Below are positions 13,046-23,769 of a stretch of DNA of 64,000 nucleotides, one piece after another. How positions within the stretch are numbered: the stretch's first letter is position 1; every line of letters begins with the position of its first letter. Source of the DNA: Anaeramoeba flamelloides (lineage: Eukaryota; Metamonada; Anaeramoebidae); contig JANTQA010000023.1 in assembly GCA_027625915.1 (NCBI GenBank), forward strand, positions 13,702,001 through 13,766,000, read 5' to 3'. Under the pieces are notes generated by a model. That model had not been told where the DNA came from and did not search any database. It was given only the letters and a program-made list of their open reading frames with translations. Made by a program: the position numbers and the translations under genes.

Positions 13046-13412
13046 TAATAAAAAATTTGAAATGCTACGATGATATTATAAATCTATTATTGGAAAGCTG
13101 AATGAAAATTTTGTTACATTTATTTTACAACAAATAGCATTTTGATATTCTTTTAATTCACAAAACTTTTTAATCATTTTTTCATTTTGAAGTATTGTTT
13201 TTCAAACGACAGAGAACAGAAAATTCAGATAGCCTTTAAGTTCTGCTTGTATTTTCCAATTCTTTGTTTTCCAAATTTGTAAATAACACACAACCTTCTT
13301 TCAATGATCAGAACCGTTCTACTTTCTTTTTGACAAACTGATTTAATTTCAATATTCCTAAATATTCTTTCATTTTTTTTTAATTTTCTCAAACCAATAT
13401 TTATCTCTAAAT

Positions 13413-16400
13413 ATGCTCAATTTTTTCTCAAAATTACCAAAAACCAACTTTAACACTGCAACATTTTCAGTCACAAACAGATTTTCTTCCTTTAACAGAA
13501 GCCTCTTTGTAAACAAAAACACCAAAGTTATTTGTCAAGGTATCACAGGAAAACATGTAAAAATTTCTTTTTAATCTTGTGAAAATAAAAAACAACAAAA
13601 AAGACCGAAAAAACAAAGTTCACAATAATAAATTTCAAACTTTACTAATAAACAACTCTCTTGTGAATTTTTCCAAAACAATTAGGGTACTTTCCACACC
13701 CAAATGGCCTTGAAATACGGAACCAAAATGGTTGGTGGTGTCAACCCAAGAAAAGGTGGTACAAAACATCTTGGATTACCAGTCTTCAAAAACTGTCAAG
13801 AAGCAAGAGAAGCCACAAACTGTGATGCTTCTGTAATCTATGTACCACCACCATATGCAGGCGCAAGTATCATGGAAGCTATTGATGCTGAAATTCCACT
13901 TATCATTTGTATTACTGAAGGTGTTTTTTTTTTTTTTTCTTTTGCTTTCTTTTTTTTCCATTTGTTTTTGCTTTTTTTTATTTATTTTTTTTTTTTTTTT
14001 TTTTTCAAACTTTTTCTCTTTTCACATAAAAATAATTTTTTTAATTTTTTGCTTTTTCTTTCCAAACAATTTCCTTTCCTTTTTTTTTTTTTTTTTTTTT
14101 TTTTAAAACACTAATCAGGAATCCCAAGTTTAGATATGGTTCGTGTTAAAAGAAGATTAAGAGACAGCAAAAGTAGATTAGTTGGTCCAAATTGCCCAGG
14201 TATCATCAAGCCAGGTGAATGTAAAATTGGTATCATGCCAGGACACATTTACCAACCTGGTAAAATCGGTAAGTATTTAATTTCGAGACACAGTCTTTTT
14301 CTCTGAATTTTTTATTTTTTTGTTTTTAAATTGATCCTCTTTAATGTTTTTTTTTTTCTTTCTTTTCTTCTATTTTACCTATACTGACTCTTTTCTCAAA
14401 AAATTAAAGGTATTGTTTCAAGATCTGGTACTTTAACTTATGAAGCCACTTATCAAACATCTCAATTAGGTAAAAATATTTAACAATTCACAAATTTTTT
14501 TTTTTCTTCTTCTCTTACTGTTTTCTTTTATTTACTTAAATTTTTTCCATCTTCTTTAATTTCTATTTCACTCTCAAAAAAAACAGGACTTGGTCAATCT
14601 ATCTGTGTTGGAATTGGTGGTGATCCATATAATGGGTATTATTTTTTTTTTTCCTATATTTTCTTTGTGAATTTTTTTTATTTTGTTTTTCTTTTTTCCT
14701 CTACCAATTAGTTTGGGGTAGTTTTAAATTTAAATACCAAATGAAATTTTTTTTAATATTATGTCTAGATGAAAAATATCTTTCAAACTACTCTCAAGTT
14801 AAAAAATAATAATTTTAAAAAATACAAATTAATTCATAATTTCACCTTTCTTCGAATAGAAAAAAACTAAAGTTCAAAAATCAAAACAAGAAAGATATTA
14901 AAAAATCTATCCGTTTTTTATTTTTATTTTTTTATTATGAACTGGAATAACAATAAATTCTATTATTTCACTGAATAAATTGAAAGACATTTTATGAACT
15001 AAACAAATGTACAAAGAACTAATTAAACAACGATAAAAAGCATTCTAAAATTAATTTTAATAAAAATGTTCAACAACCATTTTCAAAAAGTGAAAAAATA
15101 AAAAATATACGACTCATCATCAAATGTTCCGATTGAGGTTATTTAACTTCTTTTCTAGCTACTTTTTTGAATTCACTTCTTGAAGAATAACTCTAAACTT
15201 TATTGAAAAAACATTTTTAATTCTTCATATATCTCTAATTATTTCAAAATATTTTGTCTTTATCCTTTATTCCCCTAATCTTGGATACTCACCAATCATT
15301 TAATTTCGATATATTAATAATTATGTCAAAAGTATGATATATAAATAAAACCTTCGAAAAAAAACGAAATTCAAAATATTTTCCTTTCATTGCCTTTTAT
15401 CTTTTTATATATTAATCTCTTCAAATGTTAATGTTTCGTCTCTGTATATAGAATCCAATAACAACAATTATTATTTACCAAACGATGATTAAAAATGAAA
15501 ATACAAATATTTTAATTTATACAACTATTTGCTAAATTCATATTATCTTAATTCTAAAATTATCTATTTAAATGTACAGTCAGTCTTAAAAATGTTTTAA
15601 AATAGCAAGTAATCAAAGTTTTAAAAGATTAAATTCAACAGTTTGGATCACTCTTTAAAGAAGTTTGAGCAACAGTTTTTAAAACTTTTGTTTTTAGCTT
15701 TATTAAAACAGAGATAAACTAAAATTCCAAAATTTTCCACACAGTTAAAACGGACCAAACAATCACAAGAATACAATTTCATTCAAATTTAGAAATAATA
15801 TTGCTTTTTGAAAAATATGAAAATCATTTTTTCTTCTTTTAGTTTTATTGTTTTGATTTTATTTTTTGAATTACTTTACTTGTTTCGTTTGATCGATAAT
15901 TTTTTTCAACGATTGATATTATGTTAAAGTCGAGTTTGTACTAAATAAAAGAACTCAAATAAAATTAGTTGATGGTTTTCTAAGCTTTTGATCGATCAAT
16001 ATTCCACAAATAGAATTTTTACAAATTTACACAATCCATTTTTTTGTTTTGCCAATCTCCAAAATTTTTAACACACCCTTGATTTATTAGTATTGATAGT
16101 TTTTTATTTTTTGTTTTGTGATTATTTTAATTTATAAACAATTGTAAACATTCCAATTAGTAAATGGTTCTAATTTGGTATTTCTTCGAGAATTGATTAA
16201 ATAAGATTTTGTTTTTTTTTTCAATATCAAAAATTGAATTTCTGTGATTTTAAAAATTTTAAATTGGAGTTTAGATATGATCAAAATTAGTATTACACTA
16301 AATGATAAATTCCAAAAACGTTTTTTTCATTATTTATAAACCAATGGTAATATCTATCTTTAGTTTTGCTTTATTAAAGATTTTTTGAATTTTATTTTAC

Positions 16401-17960
16401 AACTATTCATATTGAATTTTTTTTTTTTTTTTTATTCAAATTTTCAAGATCTAATATTTACTAAAAAAACATTTTTTTTTTTTTCAAAGGAATTTCCCAG
16501 CCTTTGAAAATAATCGCAAAATCTGGATATCAAAATTAAAAATAATTAATATATCTAATATATTCAAAAATATTAATATTTTTGATATTCTGAAAAAAAA
16601 AAAGATTCAACAAATTTATTCGACCTTCACGATGTTATACGCATTTTTGAGTCTTTAATAAAATTTCTAAAAAAAAATTCAGGAATTCGGAAAGTGTCGT
16701 CAAGTGCCGTAGAGTGCCTAGATTTTTTTTTTTAATTTTTGAAATGAAAAGAAAATTTCTTCAATTTTCTTTACATCTCAAAAAGTAAAAAAAACCTAAC
16801 GGCACTTTTCCAGAATTCAAAAGAATAGAGTAAAATCTTTGATTTTATTAATAAACAGAAAACTCAAGAAAAGCTAACTACGATTTTTTTTTTTAATTTC
16901 AGAAATAAAAAGAAAATTTTTGAAATTTTCTGTTTTTAAAATTCAAAAAAACCTAACTGAAAAGTGTCCTTAGAGTACAGTCAAGTGCTGTAGAATGCCA
17001 TAGAGATTAACAAAAGTTCCTAGGTTTTCCAGAATTCAAAAGAATTGAGTAAAATCAAAAGATTTTTCTCTATTTTTTTAAATTAAAAAAAACCTAACGA
17101 AAAGTGCCGTCAAGTGCCTAGGTTTTCCAGAATTAAAAAGAATCGAGAAAAATCAAATAGATTTTACTTTATTCTTTTAAATTCTGGAAAACCTAACGGC
17201 AAATAAGAGGAATTATTAACTCAAATCCCTTAAATTATAAAAACAATAAGAAAATTTAATGTTTTTTAATCACAATATCTACTTTTAATCTATTTTTATC
17301 TCAAATTTTTTAAAAAAAATCAACTATTTAACTTTTCAATTTTGACTAATGATTACAGAGATATACTTTTCATAAAAGTAAATGTAAAACCTTTGATTGT
17401 GTTAATTTAACACTAATAATAATTCAGAATTTATTATTTTTATTTTGTTTTTTTGAACTTTGACTGATTGGATTCTTGGAATTTCTTTCAAAACAACATA
17501 TTATAACAAAATTCCGGTTTTTTTTGTCCAAACCAATCTCATTTAAAAATGTATTTCAAACTAAAAAATTGTGATTATTTCCATACCAAAAAAAATTACA
17601 ACAATATTATATAATAGTACAAATTTTGTTGATTGTTTAGAACAATTCTTAGATGATGACGAAACTGAAGGTATTGTCATGATTGGTGAAATTGGCGGAA
17701 GCGCTGAAGAAGATGGTGCTGAATTTTTGAAAAAATATAATATTGGAAAATCCAAAAAACCAGTTGTCGGATTTATTGCAGGAACATCCGCACCACCAGG
17801 AAAAAGAATGGGCCACGCAGGTGCCATTGTAGCTGGAGGAAAAGGAAAAGCCTCAGATAAAATCAGTGCCTTAAAAGAAGCTGGTGTACGTGTTGCTAAA
17901 TTCCCTCACGAAATCGGTCAAGTTATGTATGATTTCATGAAAGATTTGAATAAACTCTAA
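13413..17960 (+). CDS. SUCLG1: Succinyl-CoA synthetase (ligase) alpha subunit
   Basis: Catalyses substrate-level phosphorylation with the beta subunit: succinyl-CoA + NDP + Pi to succinate + CoA + NTP, in mitochondria or hydrogenosomes. Six exons: 13413-13556, 13686-13920, 14119-14268, 14410-14469, 14587-14635, 17618-17960, giving 326 residues, normal for the family. Introns are 129, 198, 141, 117 and 2982 bp, all GT-AG, and every phase matches. Domain order: CoA-binding N-terminal Rossmann domain ([18 protein letters not shown]), GPNCPGI, then the ligase domain with [14 protein letters not shown] and [14 protein letters not shown], whose His is the phosphorylated catalytic residue. The first 40 residues are rich in Asn, Ser, Phe, Lys and Arg with almost no acidic residues, like an organelle-targeting presequence. 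In anaerobes this enzyme works with acetate:succinate CoA-transferase in hydrogenosomes; no partner gene is nearby. Intron 5 is swollen by repeats. Confidence 0.97.
15724..16276 (+). repeat. Dispersed repeat family R1 inside SUCLG1 intron 5
   Basis: Direct-orientation relative of 28516-29055 and inverse of 10266-10690. Shared: ACACAGTTAAAAC, ATACAATTTCATTCAAATT, ACGATTGATATTATGTTAAA, TTTGATCGATCAATATT and ACACACCCTTGATTTATT. About 550 bp, non-coding, and a main contributor to the size of the intron. Confidence 0.7.
16680..17205. repeat. Tandem hairpin array (TAGGTTTT modules) in SUCLG1 intron 5
   Basis: Several consecutive modules begin near CCTAGGTTTTCC and end with its inverse GGAAAACCTAACGGC. 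The best one pairs 17119-17154 with 17160-17195: a stem of about 36 bp around a 5-base loop. Between modules lie spaced copies of AAGTGCCGT/AGTGCC. A second array with the same boundary is at 44631-45020 and a degenerate one at 57865-58040. The whole is transcribed as part of the intron and should fold strongly in RNA or single-stranded DNA. Confidence 0.7.
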
Positions 17961-19761
17961 ACAGTTATATGATTCTTAGTGACGTTTTCCTACTTTTGTT
18001 TTTTTTTCTTTACGAAAAAATTCAAAATGTTCAGTTAATTTTTATTTTAGTTCTTAATTTTTTATGTTTTTTCTTTTCTTTTCTTTTCTTTTCTTTGGAT
18101 TATTTGATAAGTTTCAAAAATACAAATTATTTTTTTTTTCTCTTCATTTTATAAAACATTAATTAACTAGTCTTATTTTATATTTATTAATTTTTTACCC
18201 CATTAGTTAGATACTTAATACAAAGAACGAAAATCACAATAATTTTATTTGTTTTATTTTTTATTTTTCTGTTGTAATACATTTTTTTATTCCACATTAA
18301 AATTTCAAATTTTCAGTTCGCACTTTTTAAAACAGTTGTATTCAAAACACATATTTTATTGCTTTCCTTTCAGTTGCCACTTTTATCAAAAAAAAAAATA
18401 TTCTGTATCAGCACCATTACACTACTTTCATAATTATCAGGGTTCACATTTTGATTTTTTTTTTGAAAAAAACTCAAAATAATTCTTTTTTTTTCCAATG
18501 ATAAGCCTTAATTTATTTGTTGTCAACATTCGGTTTTTACAAGAAATCACATCATTCTCAAAATTTAATAATTAATTATTTTTTTTTTTATTTGAAAAAA
18601 GAATTTTATATTTCTCAAAAAAATTAATATTTATAGTTTTTCTTCTTGGGATTTTAGTTTTCATCATCTTTTCATCAATCCCCAAGTTTTTAAGTGTCTT
18701 CTTGATAAGAAAATAATTTTACTTTGAAATGGAATCAAAAGATTCTTTTTTTTTTAATGGGATTTTGGTACCAAATAATTTTTTTTTTTTTTTCATCCCA
18801 TGGAATCAGAATAAAAAAATTTTTAATGTTTTTTGAAAAATTATACTTAAAAGGGACTTTAAGAAGTGGAAAATGTTTAATTAAAATTGATTTAATTGGA
18901 ATGATTTTAATATTATGATTTCGATTTTTAATTTTTGAGTTGCTAAAAATTCCAAAAATGGAATCATTTTGGGAACTCGGATAATTACCCCCCTTTTCTG
19001 ACAATTCATTATGATCAAAGATTTAATAATTTTTTTTCTCTAAATGATTTTTCACTCTTTTTTTTATTTGGATATTGATAATGAGAGATTCATTATTTAC
19101 ATAAGATTCCAATTAAGTTAGATAAAAAAATCTTTTTATCTACTTTTGAATATATTATTGATATCTGTATTAACTTATTTTTTAGCATTAATTGTTTAGG
19201 GGTTGTTGAATTAAGGGACCATTTACTCTTATTTATTTTATTATTTTCACAATGGCAATCAGTGAATTATTTACATAATGATACGATTATACTTGATAAA
19301 CCAAGGCATTAATCAACTTGTGAGAAATGAATTCTAATTTTGAAAGGAAGTTCATATTTCCCAATTAAATTTTCAATGAAAAAGATCAAAACCTTTTTTG
19401 TTAATATTTTTGGATCAAAAAATCGAAAAATATAAATTTGAAATCCTTATTCTTTTGTTGGAATCTCAATTTTAGGAATTTCTGAGAGCTTGGATTTAAC
19501 TATAACATTTTATATCTAATTTTATTGTAAAAATACAGAAAAATAAATCAAATATTAAATCGATAGGAGATCTAAAATCAATTGATCATTAAGTATGTTC
19601 CCAAATATTCATTAAATTTATAAAATTAAAATATAAAGTAAATATTTTTTTCAAGTATTTAGAGTATAAATAATCAACTATGATTATAAATATTAATTAT
19701 TTGATACAATTTTTTTTTATTTTTTTTATTATATTTATATATAGTTTTATCACTTTTTTAG

Positions 19762-19905
19762 TCCTCCTGTTTTAGGACGTGTATAATTTTTAATTTGGTC
19801 ATGCAAATGATATAATATTTTTTTACTTTAATGTTTTAATTATTTTTCTTCTTCCCTTTTTTATTTAGTAAATTTTCTTTGATTGCTCCTTTCTCACAAT
19901 AAATA
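19762..19905 (+). repeat. Dispersed repeat family R2
   Basis: Close relative, over about 140 bp, of the inverse of 63116-63258 and of part of 63751-63893. Shared landmarks: TTTTTAATTTGGTCATGCAA, ATGATATAATATTTT, TTTAGTAAATTTTCTTT and CTCCTTTC. In the 63 kb region two copies face each other, so this may be a solo end of an inverted-repeat element. Confidence 0.7.
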
Positions 19906-21017
19906 GTTATGTCACTTTTCAAATCTTTAAACAATTTGAGGAATAATGAAATACTAATAATTTTCTTTTTTAGGTTCTTAAAAATTCATTTTAATAATTA
20001 AAAAAATAGATTATTATTATTTAGAAATAATCAAATTAATACGTAAACTTTTTTTCAAAAATTTTAATTTACTTACTAATGATAACAAAGTCTTTTTGTA
20101 TGGTTGGTGGAAGTTGTTTTGTTGTGTTTTATCCATATTCTATTCTTTTTTATATTTAAACTCTAAGTTAGAAATATTTTTTCAAGACTCAAAATTAAAG
20201 GTATTGTGTACTAGGGCTAATAAATATGATGTATACCATTTCTTAATAATATCAAAAGTAGTAATAGTTTTATTATTTTTTGATATATAAGAAATATTAA
20301 ATTATTTTTAATTCGGATGCTGATATTTTAGGATTATTTTCAGTGGTTGGGTAATTTCATAGAAAAAGATAAAAATCTTCAATGTTATCTAATTTTTTTG
20401 ACTTTTAACATAATTTACAATATTTTAATTTGCCATTTTTCATAACATAAGAATATCTCTTTAAATAATTTAAAGTTTCTGAGTTTTAATATAGGAGTCC
20501 AATCCTTCAGTTTTAAATATCTTTTTTTTTTTGTTATGTTTTCCAACTGGTGCTGTTTTCTAGTTGTTTAATTAGTTATTTATCAAATTCTTTTCTAATT
20601 ATTTTAAGTTTTTTGATTGCCAGTATTTAATTACCAATTTATGTTCTTTCGGTTTTATGATTATTAATTATTTACGAAAACCAAAAATTTTCATTTTTGA
20701 ATTAGTTCAAATCTGCTTTTATATATAGTAATTCTTACTGAGTCCATTTTTGTGTCAGTTTTATGTATAAGTCTAAGGGGCAGTGAATTTATTAATAAAA
20801 ATTTTGTTATTTTTTTCTGATCCATACATCTATTGAATAGAAATCTTTTTTTGTTAGATTAAATATTTCTAATATATCTAGCAATTGACTAATTAAAGCT
20901 GATTTAAAAAAATGAATTTTCAATCCATTGGTCTATTTTTTTAGTAAAATATTGATTAATAAAAAATCGATTTTTTGATCCACCTATCTACTGTTGTAAA
21001 AATAATGGGTATACAAA

Positions 21018-21375
21018 AGTATTTAATATGTGTTTCCGAACAAAAAAAGCATATTTCTTTTTTAAAAAAGAATGAAAATACATTAAAAGATCAAAGTTCC
21101 CAACAATAAACATTAAGTAAATCTAATGTTGATTTCTTAAAGTTTGATTATTAAGAAGGAAATTCTAAAAATGAAAGATCAAATTAGAAAATTATTCACA
21201 AAAAAAGAGATAATTTTTCAGAAATTTTTAATCAAAAAAACTAAAAAAAATTGAAAAATTTTCAACTTTTTGCATTAATAATTTAAATTTTACTAAAAAT
21301 AACCAGACGATTACTTTCAAAATTGGTTTGAACCTAGGTATACTATTGGGTAGTAGATTGGATGTTGCCTAGAAA
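21018..21375 (-). repeat. Copy of the nested MITE seen at 8087-8495
   Basis: Reverse-complement resemblance to 8125-8510, strongest at GGATGTTGCCT, GGTATACTATTGGGTAGTAG and TACTAAAAATAACCAG. The terminal 14-bp repeats of the 8 kb copy are degraded here. Confidence 0.6.
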
Positions 21376-21590
21376 ATTTAGAAAAAAAAAAAATTTCAAT
21401 ATTATAATTTGAATAAATTCGAATTTCTAAAAAAAAATTTTCTTAAAATATCAAGGTGTTGATATTCAAAAACGATTTTAACTTGTATATAATTAGGGAA
21501 AGTGAATTAGATATTTAATTGGAACAAAAAGAAAAATAACCACATACTTAATTTGGAAACAGCAGCTGTAGGCTTTAGGTATAGTAGTGA

Positions 21591-22086
21591 AAAAAATAAT
21601 ATACATAAAAAAAATCCACTTACAAGATTTTTAATTTTGAATATTAGGAAAATTGATGTGTAATTGCTTTTATTTTCAGAAAAAAATCCTTTATTTAAAT
21701 AATCAACTTTTATGATCCGAGTAATAAACCTAACTAAAGTTCATTAAAGTAAAGTCTGTAAACAGGACACTCGAGTAATTGTATGATAACCTAAGTAGAT
21801 TAACTTTTTTTGAAAAATGATCAAGTTTTATAGAGGGTTGCTCTGAGTTTGGAAAATGATATGTTTTATTCTTGCTTTTTGATTGATTGAATGGTGTTTT
21901 GAACTAGTGAAATTTCATTAATCAGAATTCTAATTAGTGGGTGAGTTCTAATTTTAATAGTTTGATTCTTAAGGGATTTGATTTGTAATAAAAGAAATTA
22001 TACAACACTTAAACAACAATTTTCCCAATATTCACAATTAAAAATCATGTAAGAGATTGTTTTCATGTTGGGTATTTTTTTCAATA
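21591..22086. mobile_element. MITE family M1, copy A
   Basis: Left end AGTGAAAAAAATA followed by ATCCACTTACAAGATTTTTAA; right end is its inverse (TTAAAAATCATGT to GGTATTTTTTTCA). About 496 bp, close to the 493 bp of the copy at 32396-32888, with the interior also shared (ATTGATTGAATGGTGTTTTG, AACTAGTGAAATTTCATTAA). Terminal repeats of about 60 bp beginning AGTG after a T-A-rich flank resemble Tc1/mariner-type non-autonomous elements. Confidence 0.65.
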
Positions 22087-22097
22087 TCTTTACAGTT

Positions 22098-22488
22098 TTG
22101 GAAAAAAAGTGAAAAACGATTTTTAATTGTGAACGTTACTGAAAATGTAAAGTAAAGTCAATAAAAAAAAGAAACCAATTAACTTCAAATAATAATCCAT
22201 TATATTATTTTCAACCAAACCAACAAACACTGTTTAAATCTACTTGATTTATCAAAACATAATGATGTAGCTTTGGAGATCTCAAAAATAATAAATTTTT
22301 TCAACAAATTTTTAATAATTGAGCAATCAAAGAAAAACCCAGACTAAAAGATAATATTTAAAAAACTGTTATTGTACTGAGTTCTTCATTTTGTCTTTAT
22401 TGATTTATTTATTCTTTTTTTAATTGATCTTGCTTTTCATTTTCAGTAATGTTAACAATTAAAAACTGTTTTTCACTTTTTTTCCTGT
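22098..22488. mobile_element. MITE-like element abutting M1 copy A
   Basis: Arms 22098-22147 and 22440-22488 are inverted repeats of about 50 bp (GGAAAAAAAGTGAAAAACGA; AATTGTGAACGTTACTGAAA with few mismatches). It begins within about 15 bp of the end of the preceding element. The terminal motif AATTGTGA is shared with family M1, so it may be a diverged relative. No coding frame. Confidence 0.6.
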
Positions 22489-22532
22489 TTCAATTTTTTT
22501 CCACAATTGTAATGTCAATTTTTATGATACAG

Positions 22533-22606
22533 ACGATTAAAAATCTTGTAGAGGATTTTTTTCATATCAGGTATTTTTTTCACTACATTACAAGTTTTTT
22601 TGATAG
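22533..22606. repeat. Solo right end of MITE family M1
   Basis: Reads ATTAAAAATCTTGTAGAGG then GGTATTTTTTTCACTAC, matching the right terminal repeats at 22024-22086 and 32832-32888. No matching left end is left for it unless an older element was disrupted by the neighbour. Confidence 0.55.
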
Positions 22607-23769
22607 CATTACATTTTGAGACAATTTTAATGCAGAAATTGTGAAGTTTTTATGTTTGAAATTGATGACTCAATGTTTTTAATTACACTACGTTCAATAA
22701 CCTTTGTTTTTGTATTTTATCATTTTTCAAAGAAATAAATGTTGTTTTTCATTTTTGAATAGGTATGAAGTTGGAAATAGTTGTGTTTATTTTTTGGGTT
22801 TTGAAGATACACTTGCTAGATCTACTAGACTCTTATTACAGTGTTTCAATTTTTCATTTTTGCCTTGAAATTTTTTTCTTAATCTTGAAAAAAATTCATT
22901 TGACTAATATAATAACTTTTGAATTCACAGAGATAATAAAAGGGAATTTTACCAAAAAATTCTATTGTCTTTTTATCTCATGTTTTTTCAGATTGTTTCC
23001 TAAAGTTCATTTTCCTAAATAAAGGTTTGCTGTGCAGGTTAAATTTTTTAGTTTATGTTTTTTCGAAACACAAAAGAGATAATTATTACAAGACAGAAAA
23101 AAAAAGACTTTTAACGAAAAAAAAGGAAAACAATTATTGATAAAAAAACATTTACATTTTTGAAAACACTAAGAAACCACAAAAAAATGGGTTCTTGAAC
23201 ATACTAGAGTCAAAAGTTTCAAATTTTTTCTCGAATTCTTGATTTTATTTATCAATTAAAAAATGATAATTTTATTTGGAATTCCAAAATATTGGGATGA
23301 TGATTTGTTGAAAAAACCTTATCTTAAAAAAATCAATAAGAAAAGAGATTTTTCGAGACTCACTCAAGATCTTTCGAATTCTTCTAATAGATAAAATTTA
23401 TCTTCAAAACTCAATATTAAAAGAACAAAGATCATTTTTTATTGAGGAATTTGAAATGATCAAACAACAATATAGCTAAATTTCAATACAGTAACTTTAA
23501 TTGTAGAAGAACAAATCTTGGTGTTAAGACCTATAAACTTAAAATCTGTTAGATTTTGATTTTTTCTTAGGGTTTCAGATATTTGATAAATTATTCATCT
23601 CTTTTTCAAAAATGATAAGAAAAGGTGTTTTTTGTAACTTCCAATCAATAGGAATAACAAAATAGACAACATCCCCTGATAAATCAAAAAGGTACTCAAA
23701 GAATTATCCATTTTTTTTGTTTACCTAACAATTATTTTGTTGATTTTGGATTGCCAGTATTTAAAATAA

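Larger units (their letters stand above)
17961..23769. other. 5.8 kb gene-free spacer with repeats
   Basis: No gene recognised on either strand. Just after the synthetase stop is a TTTTC pentamer run (about 18066-18100). Further repeats are listed separately (19762-19905, 21018-21375, 21591-22606). A frame at 22765-22870 just after an AG reads plausibly (VYFLGFEDTLARSTRLLL) but has no partner exon. Confidence 0.5.

Noticed and set aside
13704-14114. Open frame running from SUCLG1 exon 2 into a Phe-rich tail
   Set aside because: The Phe-rich part is the T-tract of intron 2; the donor at 13921 and the exon at 14119 restore the conserved protein.
17561-17827. Minus-strand frame opposite SUCLG1 exon 6
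   Set aside because: Antisense shadow of a highly conserved exon.
22765-23022. Frames after an AG near 22764
   Set aside because: One frame looks protein-like for about 34 codons but has no partner exon, start or family; too short to support.
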